This document shows positions 8,456-19,685 of a stretch of 64,000 nucleotides of DNA, piece by piece. The position numbers and the translations under genes are program-made. Below the pieces are notes generated by a model. It did no database searches, was not told the origin of the DNA, and was given only the letters and a program-made list of their open reading frames with translations. Location of the stretch: the NCBI GenBank assembly GCA_027492485.1, contig JAPUER010000079.1, positions 287,844 through 351,843 on the forward strand, written 5' to 3'. This DNA is from Betaproteobacteria bacterium. Its GTDB lineage: Bacteria; Pseudomonadota; Gammaproteobacteria; Burkholderiales; Casimicrobiaceae. Numbering within the stretch: the stretch's first letter is position 1; every line of letters begins with the position of its first letter.

Positions 8456-9502
8456 ATGATATTCCAGACCCCAAGCATCCGGTTGCGCTCGTTTTGTGTG
8501 GCGGCCATTTCGACGTTGATTGCCGTCTATGGCGCGCAGGCCCAGGACAAGGTGATCAATCTTTACTCGGCGCGACATTACAGTACCGACGAGGCGCTCT
8601 ACAACAATTTCACCAGAACGACCGGGATCAAGGTCAACCGCCTGGAAGGCGGCGAGGACCAGTTGCTGCAGCGGATCAAGAGCGAGGGCGCCAACTCCCC
8701 GGCCGATGTGTTCCTGACCGTCGATGCGGGACGGCTGTGGCTTGCCGATCAGGAAGGGGTCTTTGCGCCGATCCAGTCGAAGGTGCTCAACGAACGCATT
8801 CCGGCGGCGTACCGCCTCGCCAGCAACACGTGGTACGGGTTGTCGACGCGGGCGCGGGTGATGGTGGTGGACAAACTGAAGGTCAAGGCCGGTGATATCA
8901 CCACCTACGAAGACCTCGCCGATGCAAAGTGGAAAGGGCAGATCTGCACCCGCTCCGGCTCGCACGTCTACATGCTGTCGCTGCTGTCGTCGATCATCGA
9001 GCACGATGGTGCCGAGAAGGCGGAGGCATGGGCCAAAGGCGTCGTCGCCAATCTGGCGCGGCAGCCCAAGGGCGGCGACACCGACCAGATCAAGGCGGTG
9101 GCGGCCGGCGAATGCGCCATTGCGCTGTCGAACACGTACTACATCGCGCGCATGATCAAGTCCGACAAGCCCGAAGACCGCGCCGCGATGGAGCGCGTGC
9201 GGGTGGTGTGGCCGAACAGCAACGGTCGCGGCGTGCACATGAACGTGTCGGGCGGCGGCGTGCTCAAGTACGCGCCCAACAAGGAAAACGCGATCAAGTT
9301 CATGGAGTACCTCGTGAGCGACGAGGCGCAGGGTTACTTTGCCAACGGCAACAACGAATGGCCGATCGTCAGCGGGCTCAAGGTCAAGAATGCCGCGCTC
9401 GATGCGATGGGCACTTTCAAGGCCGATGCGGTCAACATGATCGCGCTCGGCAAGAACCAGCGTCAGGCGCAGGAAATCGTTAACCGCGTGGGCTGGAAGT
9501 AA
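8456..9502 (+). CDS. Fe(III) ABC transporter periplasmic binding protein (FutA/FbpA type)
   Basis: Extracellular solute-binding protein that would carry ferric iron to an inner-membrane ABC permease. The chosen ATG gives a Sec signal peptide (residues 1-29, ending AQAQ) followed by the family start KVINLYSARHYSTDEALY. The paired iron-ligand tyrosines are visible in NTYYIARM near residue 228. The 348 residues match the family. The permease and ATPase genes are not adjacent, so it must work with a transporter encoded elsewhere. Fur-like sites upstream and an intrinsic terminator directly downstream make it a self-contained iron-regulated unit. Confidence 0.92.
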   Translation: MIFQTPSIRLRSFCVAAISTLIAVYGAQAQDKVINLYSARHYSTDEALYNNFTRTTGIKVNRLEGGEDQLLQRIKSEGANSPADVFLTVDAGRLWLADQEGVFAPIQSKVLNERIPAAYRLASNTWYGLSTRARVMVVDKLKVKAGDITTYEDLADAKWKGQICTRSGSHVYMLSLLSSIIEHDGAEKAEAWAKGVVANLARQPKGGDTDQIKAVAAGECAIALSNTYYIARMIKSDKPEDRAAMERVRVVWPNSNGRGVHMNVSGGGVLKYAPNKENAIKFMEYLVSDEAQGYFANGNNEWPIVSGLKVKNAALDAMGTFKADAVNMIALGKNQRQAQEIVNRVGWK

Positions 9503-9522
9503 GCAGCGTTCAACGCAAAGAG

Positions 9523-9546
9523 AAAGCGGCTTCGGCCGCTTTTTTT
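9523..9546 (+). terminator. Rho-independent terminator after the iron-binding protein gene
   Basis: AAAGCGGC, loop TTCG, GCCGCTTT followed by further T residues: a stable tetraloop hairpin and T-tract 20 bases after the stop codon. The A-rich left flank may also let it serve the converging mutS transcript. Confidence 0.92.
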
Positions 9547-9600
9547 GTTTGCGATCCGTAGCCTCGACGCAGCGCAGCGGCATCGAGGGCGGTCAAACCG

Positions 9601-12171
9601 CTAAAGCCGACGCGCCGCTTCGATCAAGGCAGCGAGCCTCGCGTGCGCTTCGCGCGGACTCAAATCGTCGGCGTCGAGTTGCGCCAGTTCGGCGAGCAGT
9701 GGCGGTGTCGCACCGCTGGCTGGTTCGGTCGCCGCCGGCGCCGTGGCAAACAGGTCCGCTTGCGCCACCGCGTGCGTGCGTTCCTTCTCCAGCCGCTCCA
9801 GCTCGCGACGCGCGTCACGGATGACCTCGGCCGGCATGCCGGCGAGTTTGGCGACGTCGATCCCGTAGCTGCGGCTCGCCGGGCCGGCCTTCACTTCGTG
9901 CAGAAAGACGACGCGGTCGCCGTGCTCGACCACCGAGACGTGCTGGTTGACGCAGGTGGCGAAGTCGTTGGCCAGTTCGGTCAACTCGAAGTAGTGGGTG
10001 GCGAACAGCGTCAGGCTTTGCGCCTTGGCGATCAGCCGGCGGGCGATGGCGGTGGCGAGCGCGAGGCCGTCGAAAGTGGAGGTGCCGCGACCAATCTCAT
10101 CGACGATCACCAGCGAATTCGGTGTGGCGCGCTGCAGGATCGCGGCGGCCTCGGTCATTTCGACCATGAAGGTGGAGCGGCCCGAGGCGAGGTCGTCGCT
10201 GGCGCCGATGCGGGTCAGCACGCGGTCGATCGGGCCGATGGTGGCCTGCGCGGCGGCGACGAAGCAGCCGGCGTAAGCCATGATCACGGCCAGCGCTGCC
10301 TGCCGCATATAGGTGCTCTTGCCGCCCATGTTCGGGCCGGTCAGGATCACGCAACAGCGACGGCTATCGAGCCGTAGATCGTTCGCAATGAACTGGTCGA
10401 CCAGCGATTCGATGACCGGATGCCGCGCGCCGTTGAGTTCGAGACAGGGCACCGAGGTGAACACCGGCTTCGTCAGCGCCAGCGTCTCCGCGCGTTCGGC
10501 GAAATTGGCGAGTACGTCCAGTTCGGCCAGCGCCGCGCCGGCCTTGCGCAACGCATCCAGCGCCGGCGCGAGCTTTTGCAGCAAGTCCTCGAACAGCCGC
10601 TTCTCGGCGACCAACGCGCGGTCGTTGGCCGCGAGCGCCTTGTCCTCGAAGGTCTTCAGCTCGGGCGTGATGTAGCGCTCGACGTTCTTGAGCGTCTGCC
10701 GGCGCTTGTATTCCACCGGCACCTGCGCCACGTAGCTCTGCGTGATCTCGATGTAGAAGCCGCTAACCTTGTTGTATTCGACGCGCAGATTCGGGATGCC
10801 GGTGCGCTCGCGTTCGCGCTGCTCCATCGCGGCGAGAAAGGCGCCGCTGTCGTTCTGGATCGCGCGCAGTTCGTCGAGATCGGCGTCGTAGCCGTTGGCA
10901 ATCACGCCGCCGTCGCGTACCGCGAGTGCGGGCTCGTCGGCGATGGCGCGCGCCAGCAGGGCGTGCCACTCGGGCGCGATGGCGAGGGTGGCGCGGAGGT
11001 GGCGAAGCAATTCGTTGTCGGCCGCGCCGAGCAGATCGCCCAGCGCGGGCAGGGTTGCCAGCGTGGCGCGCAGGCCCGCCAGCTCGCGCGGGCGCACGCT
11101 GGCCATCGCGATGCGGCTGGCGATGCGCTCGATGTCGGAGAGGCCGCGCAGCACGTCCTGCACCCGTGCGAAGGGCACCGCCTGATCGCGCGCCAGCGAG
11201 GCGACGGCGGCGTGGCGGGCGGACGCGATGGCTGGATCGCGCGGCGGTTCGGACAGGCGCGCGCGCAGCAGGCGCGAGCCGGCGGCGGTTTCGCAGCGGT
11301 CGAGCAGCGAGAGCAGCGTCGGTTCGCTGGCACCGGACAGCGTCTGCACGATTTCGAGATTGCGCAGCGTCGCGGCGTCCATCTCCAGCGCCTCGCTGGC
11401 GAGTTCGATGTGCACGGTCGACACCGGCAACCGCGCGCCACCGTTGACCAGGCGCACGAAGGCGAGCGCCGCGCCACTGGCGGCGAGCGCGAGCGGCGCC
11501 CGCTCGGTGTCGAGATGGGCCAGCGTGGCGGTGCCGAGCGCCTGCGTCAGCTCGTCGCTGGCGCGGACGCTGGTGAATTCGTAATCGGGCCGCGCGCGCA
11601 ACATGGCGTCGGCGCCGAGCATGCTGCGCAGCATCGGCGCAGCCGATTCGGCGTGCACGATTTCGGCCGGCACCTTGCGCGCGAGATAGGCGGCCAAGTC
11701 ACTCAGCTGTAAATCGCGCAGCGAGACGGTGCCGCTGCCGGCGTTGACGATGGCGACGCCGGCTCTTGTGTTGTCCAGCGCGACGGCAGCCAGCAGCGTC
11801 TCCCGGCGCGGATCGACCAGCGTGGAATCGGTGACCGTGCCCGGCGTGACGATGCGCGCCACCTTGCGTTCGACCGGCCCTTTGACGAGGCCCGGCACGC
11901 CGACCTGTTCGACGATGGCCACCGTTTCGCCGGCGCGCACCAGCCGCGCGAGATAGCCGTCGAGCGAGTGAAACGGCACGCCCGCCATCGGAATCGGCGC
12001 GCCGCCGGATTCGCCGCGCGCAGTGAGCGTGATGTCGAGCAGTTTGGCGGCGCGTTTGGCGTCGTCAAAGAACAGCTCGTAAAAATCGCCCATGCGATAA
12101 AGCACCAGCTTGTCCGGGTGCTCGCCCTTGAGCGCCAGGTACTGCTGCATCATCGGCGTGTGAACGGCCAT
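9601..12171 (-). CDS. mutS: DNA mismatch repair protein MutS
   Basis: MutS recognises mismatches and small loops and recruits MutL. The ATG at 12171 is preceded by GGAG and gives 856 residues, the normal length; the frame is open further upstream but without homology. The mismatch-probing motif GDFYE is at residues 28-32. The C-terminal ABC-type ATPase has Walker [10 protein letters not shown] near 611, and Walker B with signature [12 protein letters not shown] near 690, followed by the H-loop FATHYFEL. The last 60 residues are an Ala-rich tail with a tetramerisation-like helix. Confidence 0.97.
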   Translation of the reverse strand: MAVHTPMMQQYLALKGEHPDKLVLYRMGDFYELFFDDAKRAAKLLDITLTARGESGGAPIPMAGVPFHSLDGYLARLVRAGETVAIVEQVGVPGLVKGPVERKVARIVTPGTVTDSTLVDPRRETLLAAVALDNTRAGVAIVNAGSGTVSLRDLQLSDLAAYLARKVPAEIVHAESAAPMLRSMLGADAMLRARPDYEFTSVRASDELTQALGTATLAHLDTERAPLALAASGAALAFVRLVNGGARLPVSTVHIELASEALEMDAATLRNLEIVQTLSGASEPTLLSLLDRCETAAGSRLLRARLSEPPRDPAIASARHAAVASLARDQAVPFARVQDVLRGLSDIERIASRIAMASVRPRELAGLRATLATLPALGDLLGAADNELLRHLRATLAIAPEWHALLARAIADEPALAVRDGGVIANGYDADLDELRAIQNDSGAFLAAMEQRERERTGIPNLRVEYNKVSGFYIEITQSYVAQVPVEYKRRQTLKNVERYITPELKTFEDKALAANDRALVAEKRLFEDLLQKLAPALDALRKAGAALAELDVLANFAERAETLALTKPVFTSVPCLELNGARHPVIESLVDQFIANDLRLDSRRCCVILTGPNMGGKSTYMRQAALAVIMAYAGCFVAAAQATIGPIDRVLTRIGASDDLASGRSTFMVEMTEAAAILQRATPNSLVIVDEIGRGTSTFDGLALATAIARRLIAKAQSLTLFATHYFELTELANDFATCVNQHVSVVEHGDRVVFLHEVKAGPASRSYGIDVAKLAGMPAEVIRDARRELERLEKERTHAVAQADLFATAPAATEPASGATPPLLAELAQLDADDLSPREAHARLAALIEAARRL

Positions 12172-12314
12172 GGGACTCCGTAGATATAGCTTTTTGACGC
12201 TAACGAGCGTCTGGCGGTCGATATGGCGAGAAAAATCAAATAGTCGACTATATGAAAAATCGGCCTGTAACGACCATATAGCACGCGTTGGGGCTACAAA
12301 GTCGTAATCGTCCG

Positions 12315-13109
12315 CTACACGGATTTGAGCTGAAGCGTTTTCAGCAGTTCCGGGAAGATCTTCGGCGTGCCGGCGACGATGGCGCCGCTGTCCATGTACG
12401 TGTCTTCGCCGTCGATACCGGTGACCAGGCCGCCCGCTTCGAGGATCAGCAGCGCGCCGGCCGCCATGTCCCACTGGTTGAGCTTCATTTCCCAGAAGCC
12501 GTCGTAGAAGCCGGCGGCGACGTAGGCCAGATCGAGCGCGGCCGAGCCCGGACGGCGCAGCCCGGCGGTCTTGGGCATCAGGTTGCGAAACTGGGTGACG
12601 TACTCGTCGAACGCGGCGCCGTCGCGGAACGGAAACCCGGTGCCGATCAGCGCGTCGCGCAGCTTGAGCGTCTTCGACACCCGGATACGGCGGTTGTTCA
12701 TGAAGGCGCCCGAGCCGCGGCTGGCGGTGAACAGATCGTTGCGGCTGGGGTCGTAAATCACCGCCTGGGTGAGCTTGCCCTCGACCTGCAGCGCGATCGA
12801 CACGCAGTAGGTCGGCATGCCGTGCAGGAAATTGGTGGTGCCGTCCAGCGGGTCGATGATCCAGATGTGATCGCTCTGCGGGTTGCCGCGCGTGGCGCCG
12901 GTGCCCTCCTCGGCGATGATGCCGTGGTTCGGATAGGCGCCGAGCAGGGTCTCTACAATCGCGGCTTCCGCGTTGCGGTCGATCTCGCTGACGAAATCGC
13001 CCGGCCCCTTGCTGTCGACAGTCAGCCGGTCGAGGTTGCGGGCGCCGTATTGAATGATTTCGGCGGCTTCGCGGGCGGCTTTCACCGCCGTGTTGAGCAT
13101 CGGGTGCAT
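12315..13109 (-). CDS. suhB: Inositol-1-monophosphatase SuhB
   Basis: Magnesium-dependent phosphatase of the IMPase family that hydrolyses myo-inositol 1-phosphate; in enterobacteria SuhB also takes part in rRNA antitermination complexes. Metal-binding motifs are clear: AEEGTG (residues 66-71), [12 protein letters not shown] (83-94) and [15 protein letters not shown] near the C-terminus. The start at 13109 gives 264 residues, the family length. The same frame stays open a further 1.3 kb across the divergent trmJ, but this is a GC-rich antisense artefact. trmJ starts 39 bases away on the other strand, a common arrangement. Confidence 0.95.
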   Translation of the reverse strand: MHPMLNTAVKAAREAAEIIQYGARNLDRLTVDSKGPGDFVSEIDRNAEAAIVETLLGAYPNHGIIAEEGTGATRGNPQSDHIWIIDPLDGTTNFLHGMPTYCVSIALQVEGKLTQAVIYDPSRNDLFTASRGSGAFMNNRRIRVSKTLKLRDALIGTGFPFRDGAAFDEYVTQFRNLMPKTAGLRRPGSAALDLAYVAAGFYDGFWEMKLNQWDMAAGALLILEAGGLVTGIDGEDTYMDSGAIVAGTPKIFPELLKTLQLKSV

Positions 13110-13148
13110 GGCAATCCGTAAGAAAGAGCGTCTGAAAATGGAAAGAGC

Positions 13149-13928
13149 ATGAGCCGGAGCGCGGCCAGCGGCTCCGGGGAATCCGGCAATTTTAGTGCGG
13201 CGCCCGCCGCGCAGCCCGATCCGCTGTCGCGGATCGTGGTGGTGCTCTCGCACACCTCGCATCCCGGCAACATAGGCGCCGCGGCGCGCGCCATGAAGAC
13301 GATGGGCCTGAGCGAGCTGCGGCTGGTCAATCCGGACGTCTTTCCCAGCGAAATCGCGACCGCCCGCGCCTCGGGTGCTACCGATGTGCTCGACGCTGCG
13401 CGCGTGTTCGCCAGTCTCAAGGACGCCATCGCCGACTGCGTCCACGTGGTCGGCAGCTCGGCCCGCGGCCGCGATTTCGTCGGCGAAGTGAGCGATGCGC
13501 GCAGCGCCAGCAAGGCGCTGGTCGAGGCCACCGCGCAGGGACGCGTCGCCATCGTGTTCGGCTGCGAGATGAGCGGCCTCACCAATGCCGAAGTGGCGCA
13601 TTGCCAGACGCTGGCCTTCATTCCGGCCAATCCGGCGTACTCGTCGCTCAATCTGGGCAGCGCCGTGCAGGTGTTTGCCTACGAACTGCGCGTCGCGGCG
13701 GGCGCCACGGCGGGCTATGCCGCGCCGCAATTCCAGTTGGCCACCCAGGGCGAAATCGACGCCATGTTCGTGCACATGGAGACGGCGCTGACCGAGGTTG
13801 GATTTTTCAATCCCGACAATCCGAAACGCCTGTTCCCGCGTCTCAAACGCCTGTTCAACCGGACCCGTCTGGAGCGCGAGGAAGTGGATATTTTTCGCGG
13901 GATTTTTCGGGCGATGCAGCGGCGCTGA
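13149..13928 (+). CDS. trmJ: tRNA (cytidine/uridine-2'-O-)-methyltransferase TrmJ
   Basis: SPOUT-class methyltransferase that modifies the ribose at position 32 of several tRNAs with S-adenosylmethionine. The N-terminal motif [20 protein letters not shown] and the knot motifs [13 protein letters not shown] and [15 protein letters not shown] (residues about 137-180) are diagnostic. After these comes the C-terminal basic helix with the [20 protein letters not shown] segment characteristic of TrmJ. There are 259 residues, of which the first 27 form a low-complexity extension, so the start could lie slightly downstream. It is divergent from suhB. Confidence 0.94.
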   Translation: MSRSAASGSGESGNFSAAPAAQPDPLSRIVVVLSHTSHPGNIGAAARAMKTMGLSELRLVNPDVFPSEIATARASGATDVLDAARVFASLKDAIADCVHVVGSSARGRDFVGEVSDARSASKALVEATAQGRVAIVFGCEMSGLTNAEVAHCQTLAFIPANPAYSSLNLGSAVQVFAYELRVAAGATAGYAAPQFQLATQGEIDAMFVHMETALTEVGFFNPDNPKRLFPRLKRLFNRTRLEREEVDIFRGIFRAMQRR

Positions 13929-13955
13929 TCGGCAATGCTGGCAGAGTGACCGCCT

Positions 13956-14714
13956 ATGCACATCGTCGCGCGTCTGTTCAATATGATGGTGCAGCCTGAA
14001 AGCCTTCTGCTCGGCTTGCTCGTGCTCGCGTTGATCGTCTGGCGGCGTCGTCCACGGCTGGCGCGCAACTGCGTGATTGCCTGTGCGAGCCTGAGCGCGC
14101 TGGTGGGCTGGACCGGCCTCGCCGACACGCTGTTGCGCGGGCTCGAAGGGGGTGATGCGCCGCCTCGCGACACTCGCGGCTACGTTGGTGTCATCGTGCT
14201 CGGAGGTGCGATCGTGGGGGACGACGGCTGGGGCTACGGGCAACTGCGCGTCAATGACGCGGCGGCACGTCTGCTCGAACCGCTGCGGCTGTTGCAGCGT
14301 CACCCGGCGATGCGGCTGGTTTACTCCGGCGGCGATGCCTCGCTGGCCGGCAACGACACGCCGGAGGCGGTGTTCGCCGAAACGTTTTTCACGGCAGTAG
14401 GCATTCGCCCGGATCGTGCGCTGTATCAGACGACGTCGCGCAACACCCGCGAGGACGCGTTCTACACCTGCCACATGCTGGGCGACGCGGCACGCGAGCC
14501 GTGGTTGCTGCTGACCTCAGCGGCCCACATGCCGCGCGCGTTGACCGTGTTTCGGGCGCAGGGCTGCAACGTGACGGCCTATCCGGTTGACTTTCGCAGC
14601 CACGCCGAGGCCAGATGGCGGGAATACCACTGGCGGCGCGGGCTCGACGTTTGGCGTATCTGGCTGCGCGAAACCATCGGTGGTGCGGTGTATCGGGTCA
14701 TGGGTGCCGCGTAG
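13956..14714 (+). CDS. YdcF/ElyC-family (DUF218) protein
   Basis: Protein of 252 residues with two N-terminal hydrophobic helices (about 14-28 and 34-55) and a DUF218 domain: VIVLGGAIV near residue 78, LVYSGGDA near 122, a Glu-containing TPEAVFAETFF segment, NTREDAFYTCHML and LLLTSAAHMPRALTVFRAQG. Members such as ElyC affect envelope carbon-lipid metabolism in E. coli, but the biochemical activity is unclear. It follows trmJ by 27 bases and ends 24 bases from the converging ygfZ. Confidence 0.85.
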   Translation: MHIVARLFNMMVQPESLLLGLLVLALIVWRRRPRLARNCVIACASLSALVGWTGLADTLLRGLEGGDAPPRDTRGYVGVIVLGGAIVGDDGWGYGQLRVNDAAARLLEPLRLLQRHPAMRLVYSGGDASLAGNDTPEAVFAETFFTAVGIRPDRALYQTTSRNTREDAFYTCHMLGDAAREPWLLLTSAAHMPRALTVFRAQGCNVTAYPVDFRSHAEARWREYHWRRGLDVWRIWLRETIGGAVYRVMGAA

Positions 14715-14738
14715 AGCGCGTCGGCGAGCCTTTACGCG

Positions 14739-15503
14739 TCAGGTGTCGCGCAACGCCACCACGACCAGCGCATCGGTGTCACCCGTGGCTGTGGCAACGG
14801 CGTTGCACACATCCGCCGCGCGGCCGTCCGGCAGGGTGATCGCGTCGCCTGCCGCGGCCTGTATGGCAGGGAGGGTGACGCGTTCAAGCCCGCGCTTGAC
14901 CGCACCCCGGTAATGCGCGCGGGCGACAACTTCCTGACCGGGGTAGCAGCCCTTGCTGAAGCTGACACCCCCGCCGGGCTCCACAGTGTCCCAGCCTATC
15001 ATTTGCGGTACAAACATTTCGCTGGTGGCCGCCGTGACTTCCGGAATTCGCGCGTCGATATTGGCGAGCGCCCAGCGTTGGCCGACGGTCGCGTCGGTGC
15101 CGGTCAAGGTGTCGGAGATGGTCGCATCGGCGACGACCATGCAGCGACCGTCGGACAACGGCAGCGAGGAGCCACCCGGCAGCGGCTCTCCGGCAAAGGC
15201 GAATACGGCGACGCGATCTGCCGCTGCTTCGAGCGTGAGCTTGCTGCGCAGGCGGTACATCGTCAATCGCTTGATCAATGCCGTGGCGGTAGAGGTGGGA
15301 ACGATCGCCTCAAAGCTGTCTCTTGCGACGCAGGCCAGCGCAAATGTGGCCAGCACGCGTCCTTTGGCCGTGCAATAGCCTTGCCACTGCCATTGACCTG
15401 CCGCGAGCGCGGCAACGTCGTTGGTCAGTTGCGACTGCAGAAATGTGGTCGCATCGGGGCCGCTGAAGCGGACCACGGTGTGGTCGGGTGAGCGAAAGGG
15501 CAT
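14739..15503 (-). CDS. ygfZ: Folate-binding protein YgfZ
   Basis: Tetrahydrofolate-dependent protein related to the glycine-cleavage T-protein that helps assemble or repair certain [4Fe-4S] enzymes. The diagnostic motif KGCYPGQE is at residues 184-191. The N-terminal GPDATTFLQSQLTNDV segment matches the family, and 254 residues is slightly short of the 300-plus of many members. It is divergent from rpsB; the rpsB promoter lies 30 bases from this start. Confidence 0.93.
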   Translation of the reverse strand: MPFRSPDHTVVRFSGPDATTFLQSQLTNDVAALAAGQWQWQGYCTAKGRVLATFALACVARDSFEAIVPTSTATALIKRLTMYRLRSKLTLEAAADRVAVFAFAGEPLPGGSSLPLSDGRCMVVADATISDTLTGTDATVGQRWALANIDARIPEVTAATSEMFVPQMIGWDTVEPGGGVSFSKGCYPGQEVVARAHYRGAVKRGLERVTLPAIQAAAGDAITLPDGRAADVCNAVATATGDTDALVVVALRDT

Positions 15504-15510
15504 GGGTGAA

Positions 15511-15539
15511 TCGCAAATGCCTGATTTTTGGGCTATAAT
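15511..15539 (+). promoter_or_regulatory. Probable sigma-70 promoter of rpsB-tsf
   Basis: A perfect TATAAT (15534-15539) lies 17 bases after a weak -35 hexamer TCGCAA (15511-15516). It is followed by about 200 untranslated bases before rpsB, long enough for a structured leader; a hairpin-forming CTGAACCTGTTCAG segment is visible near 15628. In many bacteria S2 represses its own mRNA through this leader, which is an inference here. Confidence 0.5.
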
Positions 15540-15741
15540 AGCGGGCTAGGCCAGAAAACCGACTGTGCGGCAGGGTGTCGAACAGGGTATTCGGGCTGGA
15601 ATCCACACACTCGCAAGGCCCGGCTGTCTGAACCTGTTCAGGCACATTGGGACTGATGGGTGCGGATCAAGCCGCCGGCCGTGATGCCGCGTCGGCTTGC
15701 CGCTACAGACGAGTGGAGGCATAACCCACCAGGAGACACTC

Positions 15742-16497
15742 ATGTCCGCAACCATGCGCCAGATGCTGGAGGCCGGTGTTCATTTCGGCCACCAAACGCG
15801 TTTCTGGAACCCGAAGATGGCACCGTACATTTTCGGTGCCCGCAACAAGATTCACATCGTCAACCTCGAGAAGACGATGGAGAAGTACAACGACGCCATG
15901 ACCTACGTTCGCCGTCTGGCGGCGAACCGCGGCACCATCCTGTTCGTCGCCACCAAGCGTCAGGCCCGCGAAATCATCGCCGAAGAAGCGCAACGCGCCG
16001 GCATGCCCTATGTCGACAACCGCTGGCTCGGCGGCATGATGTCGAACTTCAAGACCATCAAGGGTTCGCTCAAGCGTCTGAAAGAGCTGGAGACCATGCA
16101 GAACGATGGTACGTTCGATCGCATGTCGAAGCGCGAAGCGCTGACGCTCAAGCGCGAATTCGACAAGCTGATGACGTCGATGGGCGGCATCAAGGATATG
16201 GTTTCGCTGCCCGATGCGCTGTTCATCATCGACGTCGGCTACCAGAAGATCGCCGTGCAGGAAGCCAACAAGCTTGGCATCCCGGTGGTCGGCGTGGTCG
16301 ATACCAACCATACCCCGGACGGCGTGGACTACGTGATCCCGGGCAATGACGACTCGAGCAAGGCGATCCGCCTGTATGCCCGCGGCGTGGCCGACGCGAT
16401 CCTCGAAGGCAAGTCGCAGGCGGTGCAGGAAATCGTCAAGACGCAGACGGAAGAATTCGTCGAAGTCGATCCGGCTGACCTCGAAGCCAAACAGTAA
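15742..16497 (+). CDS. rpsB: 30S ribosomal protein S2
   Basis: Ribosomal protein of the small-subunit body, needed for binding S1. The start is fixed by AGGAG at 15731-15735 and by the conserved N-terminus [20 protein letters not shown]. Signature segments [17 protein letters not shown] and [20 protein letters not shown] are intact. It has 251 residues, the normal length. It heads the translation-envelope cluster, with tsf 136 bases downstream. Confidence 0.98.
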   Translation: MSATMRQMLEAGVHFGHQTRFWNPKMAPYIFGARNKIHIVNLEKTMEKYNDAMTYVRRLAANRGTILFVATKRQAREIIAEEAQRAGMPYVDNRWLGGMMSNFKTIKGSLKRLKELETMQNDGTFDRMSKREALTLKREFDKLMTSMGGIKDMVSLPDALFIIDVGYQKIAVQEANKLGIPVVGVVDTNHTPDGVDYVIPGNDDSSKAIRLYARGVADAILEGKSQAVQEIVKTQTEEFVEVDPADLEAKQ

Positions 16498-16633
16498 TCC
16501 CGATGGCGTGCACGCGGTCATTGCCGCGAGCCGCCCAAGGTAGCGATTACGGCGGCGACCGGCATCCGTTCGCCGTTCCAATGACCCAATTCCGCGTACC
16601 CGGCCCGCCGGGTGCGCCCATTCGGAGAAGCAC

Positions 16634-17521
<888 letters not shown>

Positions 17522-17547
17522 GCCCCTTCTGTCACGCATTCGCCAGA

Positions 17548-17569
17548 ACGGCCCTTCGGGGCCGTTTTT
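17548..17569 (+). terminator. Rho-independent terminator after tsf
   Basis: ACGGCCC, loop TTCG, GGGCCGT followed by a run of T: a perfect 7-base-pair tetraloop hairpin with T-tract 27 bases after the tsf stop. Confidence 0.93.
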
Positions 17570-17623
17570 CATATCTGCCAGAACGCTCGCGGCAATAGTG
17601 CCCACGCGATAAACTTACGAGTT

Positions 17624-18346
17624 ATGCCCGACGCCAAGCCAGCCTACAAACGCATCCTCCTGAAACTTTCCGGCGAAGCCCTGATGGGTGAGGATGCCTA
17701 CGGCATCAATCCGCAGGTGATCGACCGCATCGTTGCCGAGATCAAGGAAGTGTCCGCCATGGGCGTGCAGATCGGCGTGGTGATCGGCGGCGGCAATATC
17801 TTTCGCGGCATCGCCCCCAGCGCGGTCGGCATGGACCGCGCCACGGCGGATTACATGGGCATGCTGGCCACCATCATGAATGCGCTGGCGCTGGGCGATG
17901 CGCTGCGCCGGGCCGGTGTCGAAGCGCGCGTGCAGTCCGCGTTGCGCGTCGACGCCGTCGCCGAACCCTATATTCGCGGCCGGGCGTTGCGCCACCTCGA
18001 AGAGGGCAAGGTCGTCATTTTTGCTGCGGGCACCGGCAACCCGTTCTTCACCACCGATACGGGTGCGGCGCTGCGCGGACGCGAGATCAACGCCGACCTG
18101 GTCCTGAAAGCGACCAAAGTTGACGGTGTGTACACGGCGGACCCGATGAAAGACGCCACTGCGACACGCTACAGCTCGCTGACATTCGACGAGGCAATCG
18201 TCAAGAACCTGAAAGTGATGGACGCCACCGCGCTCGCGCTGTGCCGCGACCAGCAGTTGCGACTCAACGTGTTCAGTATCTTCAAGCCGGGCGCGCTGAA
18301 GCGCGTGATTCTCGGTGAGGACGAAGGCACCACCGTAGTTTGCTGA
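17624..18346 (+). CDS. pyrH: UMP kinase
   Basis: Hexameric amino-acid-kinase-fold enzyme that phosphorylates UMP to UDP. Motifs: [14 protein letters not shown] at the N-terminus (phosphate binding), [11 protein letters not shown] near residue 52, and the ATP-binding [12 protein letters not shown] near 163-174. It has 240 residues, the normal length. It is followed by frr 13 bases later, the universal pairing. Confidence 0.98.
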   Translation: MPDAKPAYKRILLKLSGEALMGEDAYGINPQVIDRIVAEIKEVSAMGVQIGVVIGGGNIFRGIAPSAVGMDRATADYMGMLATIMNALALGDALRRAGVEARVQSALRVDAVAEPYIRGRALRHLEEGKVVIFAAGTGNPFFTTDTGAALRGREINADLVLKATKVDGVYTADPMKDATATRYSSLTFDEAIVKNLKVMDATALALCRDQQLRLNVFSIFKPGALKRVILGEDEGTTVVC

Positions 18347-18359
18347 GAGAGAACCAGAA

Positions 18360-18917
18360 ATGATTGCAGACACCAAGAAGACCGCCGAACAGAAGATGAG
18401 CAAGGCGCTGGAAGCGCTGAAGAACAATTTTGCGAAGGTGCGCACCGGGCGTGCCCATGCCGGCATGCTCGACATGGTGCAGGTCGACTATTACGGCGCA
18501 ATGACGCCAATCAACGGCGTTGCCAGCGTGACGCTGCTCGACGCCCGCACCATCGGCGTGCAGCCCTACGAAAAGAAGATGATTCAGGTCATCGAGAAGG
18601 CGATTCGTGAGGCGGACCTCGGCCTCAACCCGTCGGTGAACAGCGACATCATCCGCGTGCCGATGCCGATGATGAGCGAGGAGCGGCGCAAGGAGCTGGT
18701 CAAGCTGGTCAAAGGCGAGGCGGAGGATGCGCGTGTCGCCATCCGCAACGTTCGCCGTGATGCCAACAATGCCCTCAAGGACGCGCTCAAGGCAAAGACG
18801 ATTTCGGAAGACGAAGAGCGTCGCGCGCAGGATGACGTGCAGAAACTGACCGACAAGACCATTGCCGAAGTCGACAAACAGTTCACCGCGAAGGAAGCCG
18901 AGCTGCTGTCGGTATAG
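18360..18917 (+). CDS. frr: Ribosome recycling factor
   Basis: Splits post-termination ribosomes together with EF-G. It has 185 residues, all in the expected three-helix-bundle plus beta domain; [15 protein letters not shown] near residue 24, [20 protein letters not shown] and [11 protein letters not shown] are family signatures. It lies between pyrH and uppS in the same orientation, with AGAGAG upstream of the ATG. Confidence 0.98.
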   Translation: MIADTKKTAEQKMSKALEALKNNFAKVRTGRAHAGMLDMVQVDYYGAMTPINGVASVTLLDARTIGVQPYEKKMIQVIEKAIREADLGLNPSVNSDIIRVPMPMMSEERRKELVKLVKGEAEDARVAIRNVRRDANNALKDALKAKTISEDEERRAQDDVQKLTDKTIAEVDKQFTAKEAELLSV

Positions 18918-18961
18918 GCATCACCCGGGTCACCACCATTTTTCGCGCGAAGCCTCCTCCC

Positions 18962-19675
18962 ATGTCCGCAAATCCGGTACCGCGCCATATCGCCGTGGTG
19001 ATGGACGGCAACGGACGCTGGGCACAGAAGCGCTTTCTGCCGCGCGTCGCCGGACACAAGCAGGGCGTGGAGGCGGTCCGTGGCTTGATCCGCGGCGGCA
19101 GTGAACGCGGCGTCGAAGTGCTGACTGTGTTTGCTTTCAGCAGCGAGAACTGGCAGCGACCTGCGGACGAAGTCTCGTTCCTGATGGATCTGTTTCTCCG
19201 CGCCCTGCGCGAGGAGGTACAGAAGCTGCACAGTAACGGCGTCCGTTTCCGCGTGGTTGGCGATACGTCCGCGCTGGGCACCGAAACGCGAGCCCTGATC
19301 GCGGAGGCCGAGGCGCTGACGGCGGCCAACACGCGCCTTTGTCTGAACGTTGCCGTCAACTATGGTGGCCGGTGGGATATCGAGCAGGCGGTTACCAAGG
19401 CGGCGGCGATCGGCGAACCCACGGCGTTTGCGCAATGGCTGTCGTTTGCCGGGCAGCCCGACCCCGATCTCTTCATCCGGACCGGGGGCGAGCGGCGCGT
19501 GAGTAATTTCATGCTGTGGCAGCTTGCCTACACCGAGCTCTATTTCTCGGACACGCTGTGGCCGGACTTCGATGAAGCCGAGCTGGCGCGAGCGCTGACG
19601 TGGTTCGCCAGCCGTGAGCGCCGGTTCGGCAAGACCGGCGAGCAGGTTCGCGAACTCTCCACCGCGCCGGCCTGA
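18962..19675 (+). CDS. uppS: Undecaprenyl diphosphate synthase (cis-prenyltransferase)
   Basis: Makes the C55 lipid carrier for peptidoglycan and O-antigen by cis-condensation of isopentenyl diphosphate. The catalytic motif HIAVVMDGNGRWAQKR holds the essential Asp (residue 14), and the C-terminal motif PDLFIRTGGERRVSNFMLWQ binds the pyrophosphate. It has 237 residues, standard for the family. cdsA follows 10 bases later. Confidence 0.97.
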   Translation: MSANPVPRHIAVVMDGNGRWAQKRFLPRVAGHKQGVEAVRGLIRGGSERGVEVLTVFAFSSENWQRPADEVSFLMDLFLRALREEVQKLHSNGVRFRVVGDTSALGTETRALIAEAEALTAANTRLCLNVAVNYGGRWDIEQAVTKAAAIGEPTAFAQWLSFAGQPDPDLFIRTGGERRVSNFMLWQLAYTELYFSDTLWPDFDEAELARALTWFASRERRFGKTGEQVRELSTAPA

Positions 19676-19685
19676 CCGATCCGCA

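Noticed and set aside
12475-14474. Long antisense open frame running upstream of suhB across trmJ
   Set aside because: GC-rich codon bias keeps the reverse frame open; the upstream extension has no family-like sequence, and SuhB starts normally at 13109.
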